Shown here one piece after another: positions 20,281 through 28,200 of a DNA stretch of 64,000 nt; position 1 is the stretch's first letter; every line of letters begins with the position of its first letter. The stretch is from assembly GCF_001083805.1 (NCBI RefSeq), contig NZ_JXSK01000003.1, forward strand, positions 124,001 through 188,000, in the 5' to 3' direction. The DNA is from Photorhabdus luminescens subsp. luminescens. Lineage in GTDB: Bacteria > Pseudomonadota > Gammaproteobacteria > Enterobacterales > Enterobacteriaceae. Position numbers and translations under genes: made by a program. Below the pieces are notes generated by a model. The model saw only the letters and a program-made list of their open reading frames with translations. It was not told where the DNA came from and ran no database searches.

Positions 20281-20616
20281 GTGTCAAGCTTATCTTACTC
20301 AGTGGTACTAAACAACTTTGTCTTAATTTTTCGGTTCATAATGAAAGGAACAAACCCCGTTATTTTTAATGAGGTTTGTCAACGGTCTGGTCTGAAAACC
20401 CTGCCGGAGCAGGATTTTCTGGTTCTTAGTTAACAATTCTAAAAAATGAACTCTAGAATGGCAGTTCACATAAAGTATGCAAAAAGCCATTCAATCTATT
20501 AAAAGTATTGGTTTTTATTGTAACAAAAGCCAAACTTGTTAAGTTAATCCCAAATATTGTCAACGATTTGGGCAAGAACTATGGAGGTGTTAGCCGCTAA
20601 GCGTAAAGATAGCATC
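20281..20616. other. intergenic, retron promoter side
   Basis: AT-rich DNA that must hold the retron promoter (minus strand). It contains a stem-loop CCTGC-CGGA-GCAGG near 20398-20412 flanked by A- and T-rich arms, which could be a terminator for either direction. No gene seen. Confidence 0.35.
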
Positions 20617-20645
20617 TTGACACTTTCAGCGACAGCACCTAATCA
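20617..20645 (+). promoter_or_regulatory. sigma70-like promoter for the structured segment
   Basis: TTGACA (20617-20622), 17-base spacer, TAATCA (20640-20645). The -35 is perfect and the -10 is partial. It points rightwards into a stretch without genes. Confidence 0.45.
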
Positions 20646-20651
20646 ACAAAA

Positions 20652-20845
20652 CGCCGACCGGATCTTGGAATACCCAGTTGGTCATGCTTATCTCCTGTGA
20701 TTATGGAGGAGTACCTTGAGAGATAGCCTCCCGAGGGTAAGGTATTGCTGTTTGGGGCCAGCTACCGTTATAGCCAGCGAGCGCTGACAATGAGTAAAGA
20801 GTATGACAGGCGCCGAAAAGGGTAAAACTCTGTAATTGCCCTTTT
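20652..20845 (+). ncRNA. candidate structured small RNA of unknown family
   Basis: About 190 bases with a promoter-like sequence upstream, no open frame, higher GC than the flanks and serial inverted repeats: CTCC/GGAG (20692/20705), TACCTT/AAGGTA (20712/20739), GCTA/TAGC (20761/20771), then AAAAGGG/CCCTTTT (20816/20839) as a terminator-like hairpin at the end, though without a pure T-run. It lies between the retron and the HigA-like gene. I do not recognise the family; it might be an antitoxin RNA, a leader for the downstream genes or an unannotated regulatory RNA. Evidence is structural inspection only. Confidence 0.4.
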
Positions 20846-20960
20846 GAGGTGCAAAAGAAAAAGTTGACCACTACAGTTCTCCTGAGCGAGGGATAGGATG
20901 AGAAGTATGATGATTCACTTGTGAGTGGGTTAAACTATCCAAACATAAGGATCTAGGAAA

Positions 20961-20980
20961 AACTTTCACATGTGAAAGTT
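20961..20980. promoter_or_regulatory. perfect 20-bp palindrome, likely operator
   Basis: AACTTTCACATGTGAAAGTT, 28 bases before ATG 21009. The identical sequence recurs at 25008-25027 beside the broken gene copy. The position fits autoregulation by a HigA-type antitoxin. Confidence 0.65.
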
Positions 20981-21008
20981 TTTCGGCTCAACCCAAAAGG
21001 TGCAAAAG

Positions 21009-21269
21009 ATGGGCAGAAAACTAGAAGATATTATTGCAGATCAACCTCAAAATCTCGTTGATTCTGCTAAGGAAATAGCTTCAAAACAGCTAATCCATAT
21101 CCATTTAATCCAGTTACTAGAACATATCGGGACTGATGCAGGTTGCCACATTGATAACTGCACAATCGATAGCTTACAGCGATTAAAGCAGCTTGTTGAA
21201 TCAGGTGGAGGAAAACTTCGCCTTCATGTTGACCTACCAGACGGCTCACATCACGGTTTTAAGCTGTGA
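21009..21269 (+). CDS. HigA-like antitoxin/regulator lacking its helix-turn-helix
   Basis: 86 residues from ATG 21009. The N-terminus MGRKLEDIIADQPQNLVDSA and the C-terminus LQRLKQLVESGGGKLRLHVD both follow a common family of XRE-type antitoxins (MGRKLED... with ...TLRRYVEALGGELEL). The central helix-turn-helix, normally about 40 residues, is reduced to about 17 unrelated residues around CHIDNC. A perfect palindrome sits just upstream. So the gene appears to be an in-frame deletion derivative that may still dimerise but is unlikely to bind DNA in the usual way. No toxin gene adjoins. A degenerate second copy lies at 24840-25002, on the far side of the ABC-3C genes. Confidence 0.6.
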   Translation: MGRKLEDIIADQPQNLVDSAKEIASKQLIHIHLIQLLEHIGTDAGCHIDNCTIDSLQRLKQLVESGGGKLRLHVDLPDGSHHGFKL

Positions 21270-21477
21270 CCTGAATACTCAAGAGTACCACTTTAAAACA
21301 AGAAACTTGGGAAGCTACTTCTTTTCTCGGATTTCAATTCTAGTTGTACTTAGGAGCAGTAATGCGTGCTATAGCCCAACCAAGTAATCTCAGGCTTCCA
21401 AATCTTTCGTAACTATTCACATTGAGCATTTTTTGTTTTAGTCTCAATTCGTTATTAGCGCTTATAGATGGAAACTA

Positions 21478-22509
21478 ATGAGCACACCTGTTTATCACCC
21501 TGGACCAGAGCAGCCGACACCGGAACAACGACTACTTTTATTCAATGATGAGAAGTGGGAGATGTTTATAGAACAGTGCGCTAGACAGTTGCAAGTAGAG
21601 GGAAAATATACTCATGTGCATCGACTTGGTGGTGCGGGTGATAAAGGCAGAGACGTGTGCGGCTATTTACATCCATTGCCTGAGGAGTCTACTTGGGACC
21701 TATATCAGGGGAAATACTATGCAGGAACGCTATCTCCAAGCGCTTTTGCACCTGATCTTGCAAAATTCTTATGGTACGTCTTCTCGGAGGAGTACACGCG
21801 CCCTTTAAATTACTATATATGTGCACTCAAAGTAGGCCCCTCACTGCTTGATTACACGCTAAATCCTGAAAGGTTTAAAGCTTGGATGCTTAAGGAATGG
21901 AAAGATAAGTCCGGAAATTTCGTAACATTTAAAAAAGAGCTCACACCAGAATTAAATAAATTTATCCAAAACTTCCCTTTTGAGGTTATCAAGGTCAAGC
22001 CTTCAGCTGATCTGTTAGAAATACACTCTCGATCATGCAAGCACTGGGAGATGTTTGGCGTGTTACCCGCGCGACAGCCCGATCCAATTATGCCAGAAAA
22101 TCCTGACACCAATGAGCATCAATTCGTCAAAGCACTTCTTGATGTTTATCAGGAGTTAGATCAAATTGAACTCTCCCATCTGACTGACATTCCTAAAAAA
22201 TATCAAAAACATTTTAAAGCACAGCGAATGCTTTTTTACAGCGCGGAAGGTCTTAACCGTTTTAGCAGAGACAAGCTTCCAGGAGCATTTGATGATTTGA
22301 AGAATCAAGTCGAGGTAGGGATAGGTAGCTCCTTAAATTATCCCCATGCAAATGGCCTCACAAGACTAAAAGAAGTTTTAGATACTGCAAACGTATTACA
22401 GGTAACCGCTAACCCTTTAAGTGGACGATTACAAGCAGGCGACCTCGGAGGAACCTGCCATCATCTTGCGAATCAGGGTAGAGTAAAATGGGTGGATGAA
22501 GATGAGTGA
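21478..22509 (+). CDS. ABC-3C system effector with restriction-endonuclease-like N-terminus
   Basis: 343 residues. The N-terminal part shows RLGGAGDKGRDVCGYL followed by DLYQGKYY, giving an Asp59 ... Gln77-x-Lys79 pattern typical of Mrr-like PD-(D/E)xK nucleases. The C-terminal half (from about residue 200) looks like the all-alpha domain that ABC-3C effectors share. First gene of a three-gene unit with the middle component and an SMC-like ATPase; it overlaps the next gene by 14 bases. ABC-3C systems (Krishnan, Aravind and colleagues) are predicted conflict systems in which the ATPase activates the effector; inferred job here is cutting invader DNA. Confidence 0.7.
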   Translation: MSTPVYHPGPEQPTPEQRLLLFNDEKWEMFIEQCARQLQVEGKYTHVHRLGGAGDKGRDVCGYLHPLPEESTWDLYQGKYYAGTLSPSAFAPDLAKFLWYVFSEEYTRPLNYYICALKVGPSLLDYTLNPERFKAWMLKEWKDKSGNFVTFKKELTPELNKFIQNFPFEVIKVKPSADLLEIHSRSCKHWEMFGVLPARQPDPIMPENPDTNEHQFVKALLDVYQELDQIELSHLTDIPKKYQKHFKAQRMLFYSAEGLNRFSRDKLPGAFDDLKNQVEVGIGSSLNYPHANGLTRLKEVLDTANVLQVTANPLSGRLQAGDLGGTCHHLANQGRVKWVDEDE

Positions 22510-22978
22510 TGTATTTAATACTCCATTTGAGCTTGGACTCAGAATGGTTCATTTGTTGATGGCTCTTTATCCTAGAAAAGTTGATTTACAACGCCTAGTT
22601 TATTTCGATTATGCCGCTATCTACTCGGCAGATCTAAACGGTCCAGAAAGCCTACATACGCCAGTCCCCCTGCGAGGTGGAGAATATGCCAGCAGGAGAG
22701 AGATAATTGAAGCAGGGTTATATTTGATGGCGCAACGCTCATTCATTGATGTCCAGGCTGATAATGGTGGTATTAGTTTCCAGCTTGGTGAGAATGGTCC
22801 AGCCTTAGTTGGTCTGATTGGTGGAGAATACTCGCGAGAATTATACAAGCGCTGTGAATGGGTAGCTTCTGCGCTAGGTGATATGGATGAAAAAAATCTC
22901 GAAAAAGTATTTGGAATGCGCGGTACCTTATGGGGAGCAGAGTTCCTTCCGGCAACAAACACAGGAACTGCTCTATGA
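22496..22978 (+). CDS. ABC-3C middle component
   Basis: 160 residues, small helical protein without catalytic motif (FNTPFELGLRMVHLLMALYPRKVDLQRLVYFDYAAIYSADL). The size, the LVYFDYAAIYSADL-like segment and the position between effector and ATPase fit the 'middle component' of ABC-3C systems, thought to link the other two subunits. It overlaps the effector gene by 14 bases and its TGA overlaps the ATG of the ATPase gene. A second in-frame ATG at 22502 is an alternative start. Confidence 0.65.
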   Translation: MKMSDVFNTPFELGLRMVHLLMALYPRKVDLQRLVYFDYAAIYSADLNGPESLHTPVPLRGGEYASRREIIEAGLYLMAQRSFIDVQADNGGISFQLGENGPALVGLIGGEYSRELYKRCEWVASALGDMDEKNLEKVFGMRGTLWGAEFLPATNTGTAL

Positions 22979-24780
22979 CAATTAGTATTCATGAACTGGT
23001 GGTGACTGGGCCGGGTAAAGTTCCAGCAAAACTTACACTAAATGGAAAATCCCATTTAGTTTTTGGTCCCACTGATACCGGGAAATCGTACATTGTCGAG
23101 TGTTTTAGATACTGCTTTGGTGGAGGTCAAAAGCCTAAAGGTGTTGGCTTCTCGGATGGATATACTCGGGCAGCCGTTCAAATTTCACTCTCCAATGGCG
23201 ACTGTTTCACATTATTTCGAGACCTACTTAATGGTGAAGAAGCTGTGTATGAGGGCTTTCATGAGAATCCTCCTCAAAGTGAGATTGCACTTGAAAAAAA
23301 TATAAGTGAGCTGCTTCAGACATGGTGTGGGGCTGCGGGAGTAAAGATACTGACTAAGTCAGGAAAGCTTGGCAATTTGACGGCCGGGGATCTTCGTCGC
23401 GTTAGCATATTTGATGAGATTGAAACATTGGACAATGTTTCATTTGAAGGTAAAGATACCAATCTAAAAACTCGAAATAAGTCTGCCCTAGCTATGATCC
23501 TAAGCGGTTCAGATGATTCCGAAATGGTTCTTCCTGCATCAACAAACGATCGGAATATTGCAAAAGGACATACAGAGGCAATTAATGAACAGATCAACAG
23601 CTTACTTGCAGACATACCTGATGGCCTATCACTGAAAGATGCTCAGGAAAGTTTACTTAAAGTGACAGCTGAGATTGAGATCATCAACCGTCATATAAGA
23701 AGTCATGCCTCCGAACTTGCAGAGCTTAGAAATACCCGCTTGATAATTGATAAAGAAAGGCGACAACTATCTCAAGAGTTAGCGGCATTAAAAGAGGCAG
23801 AAAATAGATTCCAGTTGCTTGATAAAAAATATGTAAGCGATCAACAACGACTGCAAGCTATATCTACAGCCGCTTCAATCGCTGATAGTTTTGAAATTCG
23901 ACCATGTCCTCTTTGCTATACAGATATCCAACACCAGTTACGTCACAAAGATCAAGATACTCAAACACCTATGCTTCGCTTGGCTGCACATGCTGAGAAT
24001 GAAAAAATCTCAGGATTACGTGAAGGATTGAAGGAGGCTTTAAATGATGTTCTCATTAGCCTTGATGAAATATCTAACGCACTGAAAAAAAATGCGAGAG
24101 AAGCTCTAGAGAATGAGCAAAAGCAAGAAGCACTTCTATCGCCACAAAGTATCAATATAAAGTACGGCTTAGAGACTCTTTCCGATCGTAAAGTAACACT
24201 GTCCATGGCGGTTGCTGATTTATTAAGGGTGGAAAACCTTAAGATTCGATTGGCTGAGATGAAAGAAAAAAGTAAGCGAAAAAAGCAAACTGTTAACAGG
24301 GATATGTCAGAAAGTTCGACTGTGTTATGCAAAAGAGTAAAAGCACTATTAGATACTTGGGGAGTCCCTAGCGTGGATTCTGTTTATTTTGATGATAGCA
24401 TTTCTGACATTGATATTAATCAGCGTAAGCGTACATCTTATGGAAAAGGAAAGAGAGGTATTTTTCTAACAGCTTATATGGTTGCATTAATGGAGAGAGC
24501 TACTGTGAACGGACATCCGCATCTGGGTTTTACCATTATTGACTCTCCAGTGGTGACGTATAAAGATCCCAAGCATGGAACTAACAGTGACGGTGAAGAA
24601 CTTCTTGATGAAAGTGTTAAAGACCGCTTTTATACTTGGTTAGCGAACCGCACCGAACCGGGACAAATTCTCATTTTAGAGAATGAAGAGCCGAATTTAG
24701 AGACCTTAAATACATTGAATTTTACTGAATTTGTTGGTCCCAAAGGTGTCCCTGGCCGGTTAGGTTTTTTCCCCGTATAA
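22975..24780 (+). CDS. ABC-3C SMC/Rad50-like ATPase
   Basis: 601 residues from ATG 22975, which overlaps the previous stop (ATGA); a start at 22930 would overlap far into the neighbour. Walker A GPTDTGKS at residues 31-38, long coiled coils (about 200-300 and 345-440) separated by a CPLC motif (RPCPLCYTDIQ) that resembles a Rad50 zinc hook, and a Walker B-like LGFTIIDSPVV followed by KDP near the C-terminus. It is probably a DNA- or complex-sensing ATPase that controls the nuclease encoded two genes upstream. Confidence 0.75.
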   Translation: MTISIHELVVTGPGKVPAKLTLNGKSHLVFGPTDTGKSYIVECFRYCFGGGQKPKGVGFSDGYTRAAVQISLSNGDCFTLFRDLLNGEEAVYEGFHENPPQSEIALEKNISELLQTWCGAAGVKILTKSGKLGNLTAGDLRRVSIFDEIETLDNVSFEGKDTNLKTRNKSALAMILSGSDDSEMVLPASTNDRNIAKGHTEAINEQINSLLADIPDGLSLKDAQESLLKVTAEIEIINRHIRSHASELAELRNTRLIIDKERRQLSQELAALKEAENRFQLLDKKYVSDQQRLQAISTAASIADSFEIRPCPLCYTDIQHQLRHKDQDTQTPMLRLAAHAENEKISGLREGLKEALNDVLISLDEISNALKKNAREALENEQKQEALLSPQSINIKYGLETLSDRKVTLSMAVADLLRVENLKIRLAEMKEKSKRKKQTVNRDMSESSTVLCKRVKALLDTWGVPSVDSVYFDDSISDIDINQRKRTSYGKGKRGIFLTAYMVALMERATVNGHPHLGFTIIDSPVVTYKDPKHGTNSDGEELLDESVKDRFYTWLANRTEPGQILILENEEPNLETLNTLNFTEFVGPKGVPGRLGFFPV

Positions 24781-24839
24781 CAAATGAACCCTGCTAAAAA
24801 ATTTAATAACCCCCAACAATTAGAGAACATGTCCAAAGT

Positions 24840-25002
24840 TTGAGAAGACATCATTGCAGAGCAACCTCAAGATATCGTCGACTCTGCCTAGTCTATTGCG
24901 TCAAAGCAGTTTGTTAGAACAGGTGGAGGCAAACTCCACCTTTCTGATGACCTACCATGCGGCTCACATGTACTAGCTCGCATCAGGGTTTTAAGCTGTG
25001 AC
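24840..25002 (+). pseudogene. degenerate second copy of the HigA-like gene
   Basis: The DNA parallels 21020-21271: GAGCAACCTCAAGATATCGT corresponds to codons DQPQNLV, and GGTGGAGGCAAACT and GGTTTTAAGCTGTGAC correspond to the gene's end. Internal deletions, an insertion and an in-frame stop (TAG near 24890) destroy the frame. The copy of the 20-bp palindrome follows it directly at 25008. It lies 55 bases past the ABC-3C ATPase stop, so the three-gene module is bracketed by two related sequences. Confidence 0.65.
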
Positions 25003-25007
25003 TCTAT

Positions 25008-25027
25008 AACTTTCACATGTGAAAGTT
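25008..25027. repeat. second copy of the 20-bp palindrome
   Basis: Identical in all 20 positions to 20961-20980, about 4 kb away. The spacer to the next gene (25028-25208) shows nothing else. Confidence 0.7.
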
Positions 25028-25208
25028 AATACTTCTCTAGTTTAAGCACCAGTCAAGCTGGCGTTGCTTCCTAAATCCGACAAAGTGTACAGATCTGGTT
25101 ATCACCTGACTTCGGCCAAGGCTTCGACAACTTTGCCGATATAGCAGTGCAAACTCAGCATAGGGCTAAAGAGTTACTTACTCTATGATGCGATGTGAGT
25201 CATATAAA

Positions 25209-28200
25209 TCAACATATAAAAAACTCAATCTCTTGTTCATTAAATTCCCTAAAGTTATCTCCAGCTGTAAGCAGAATGGCTTTACATAAGTAACAGCTCT
25301 TATGCTCTGTTTCACTTGAGCTATGCCATTCTTCAATTCTTTCCTTGCTTACTGCGGTATAAGAGCCACAAAAAGAACGAATCCCTCTGGGATGAATAGG
25401 TTGCCAATAGTTGTACCAGAACGATGAAAAACCAACTTTAGAACCATCGACAGAGTAAATAAACAAACCATCGGAAGATGAACCGACAATCTTTTTACCA
25501 TCAATGGTACATTTGGGAATGTAGAACCCTCGTGATTCGAGATCGGAGTGCCAGTGTCCATATCTCATAAATGGATACGAAGTGCCAGCCATTGTAGGAG
25601 CTTTGGGCATCTGACTATCACCAAACTCATAAGACAGCTCCTTATCCAAAAGATTACCAACGGCCAAACAACCGGAACGCTCTTTTACCTGCATGTCAGG
25701 CGTCAGCTCAATTTCAGTGCTCACCTTTACAACAGTCAGATCAATCCAGTTATTGTCATCAATCTTTATGGGTAATGAAAATGCTAAAAGGTCATTACTG
25801 TCATCTGTTTGTGTAAAGTTGGCTAATCCTTCTTTAACATAGCTGATTAAATTAGCTTCATTCGGGGAATTATTACCATTCCAAACCGGTAACCATTTAG
25901 GTTTTTGAGGGCGAAGCTCCATATACGCAGGTTCGATAGGTAGTGCTGGTATGGATAAATATTTCGCGTAAGAATCCGGCATGCCGTAAAATTCTTTGGC
26001 TAGGTCTATTGTCCTAAGATATGCAGAACGGCCTCGATGACTTGCTTGCGTATAGAATTGCCCAGTAGATCTTTGCCTATCGCTGCTAAAAAAGTAATCA
26101 ATGGTTGTTGCTGTTGATGGTTGATATTCGAATGTATTGTTCCACTCAGTTTGATAATGATCTGTAAAGGGTAAACGGGTTCTTTTTGTTTCTTTTTTCA
26201 GCCAAGAATAGTACACACGAGGAACATGGCTGCCCTGATAATACTCGAATCTATTATTGTCATGACCCAAAATAATAAAAGGAGAAAATGGATAAGCATA
26301 CTCCCCGAATTCTACTGAGGTCGATAGCAATTCCGATAGTATTAGATCTGACAGTACGGACCTTGCCCTTATGTAGTGCCCCAGATCATTTGGGCAGACA
26401 TAACCCTTAGACTTCGCAATAAAAAATACACACAATACTTCTACGCACTCAGACTCTTGCTTCCTACCTGCTAAGTCTTCCTTTAATAATTCTTCAACTC
26501 TTGGATGCTGAGCTATTAAAAGTAGTGAAAGCTGATCTACTACCCGCAACTTTACAGAGGGTATAGGCAGCTTAAGCCTTGAAACTAACGTCTTGAGCAT
26601 TGCTTCCTCGAGAGAGTCATCTTGACGCCAATCCCAGACCGGTCTTGCAAGTTGAAGATTGCGGACGCTTTCTTCTAAGCTTGTAACCATCTCTAACGTG
26701 AGCTTAAGCGCCTCATCTTTCCTGCCACCATGAGAAAGCAAAAAAACCAGCTTATCATTCGGAATAATTAAGTTGCCAAACTTATCTTTCCAATTATCCG
26801 GTTGTGATGTTGTTAATTTAATAAATTCGTCAATTTTTTTAGGGTATTGCTCTGCAACCATCTTAAGCCGATTGAGGCTATTTTCTGAACGCTCATACCA
26901 ATCAGACCACCCTCCCATTGCCTTGTGAGCCGCAACCAAAAGATCAAAGGCTTTCGTTTTACCGTCTAATTTTTTAACACTGAAAAAAAGAAGATCTAAC
27001 AAGTATCGTTTATCATCAAAACGATCAATAAACTTCGACACCTGTGGAATTAGCAGTTGTAATAAATCAGGTTCCTTACCTTGGGTACACCAATATGTGT
27101 ACCAGGTTTTCCAAAATTCACTGGTACTATATTTTTCTTTGAGCAATACAGTCAGTTCTTCGAACTTTTCAGGCGGATAATCCGATGGCTGCAACGAAAT
27201 TTTTTCATCAAGTTCATTAGCTGACGGTTGCTTTTCTTCAACCATATTTTGAACATTAATATCAAGAAGGTTCTCTATTTCATCGGCAATACAAATGGCA
27301 TGAGGTTCTCCTTTCTCAATCTTTTCTCTGAGCACTTGGTAGCAGCTAGAGTGCAAACCTGTAAGATATAAATATTTTGTAATCGGCGAAGCAAAATCAC
27401 ACCTTTTAAGCAACCTAGAAATTGTCTCTTCAGCATAATACCATTCGCCATCGCTGAGCTCCTGCTCATAAACTGAAGCAGCTGTTTGCGGGTTTAATTT
27501 TGCTAATAATGAAGATATTGAATGCTTAGAGTGCCTAGTTTCATCCCCATCAGTAAAGTCGGATATATTGAAAACTATCGGTGATATTCGTTCTAATATT
27601 TCCAAGGCAGAACTTGGATCAGATTCAGAAAGGTATCCCACAGCTTTCAATACATCAAAGATGGTGGGGTCTTTGTGATGTCCGTAACCAAGCACAAAGT
27701 CCCATGTCTTTCTCAAACATTTTTCAAAAAGAGCTAATTTATCATGTTGAAATGCTATTTGAGCTAGCTCAAGATAAGCATTAGAATTTTCAATTGTTTG
27801 CTCTAACTCATTTAATTGTCGATTATCTTCAAGCTCGATAAGTAGCTCAGCGGCATCATCGTCTAATAACTTAAGACCTGCGTCCTTATACCATAGCCTT
27901 AGCCAGTCAACTCTAAATAAACCATCGTTAACTGTTTGCTTTAGTTCATCACGCGAAATTTCAGATTTGGTTGTTATCAGGTGACAATCGGCTGCAATTT
28001 CAATCCAATCACGCTTTAAAGCTATGTCGGCTCTCCGTGTTTCCCATTGGATCTCATCTAATATTGGAACACGCGGAAACATCGCACAAACTACGTCAAA
28101 GTTCAGTGTATTTCCTGCGATAAGTTCATTTGCGACTAAATCTGCCAACTCATTGAGTAAATCATAATGAGCTGACACATTCGCTCTATCTGAGGTTGCA

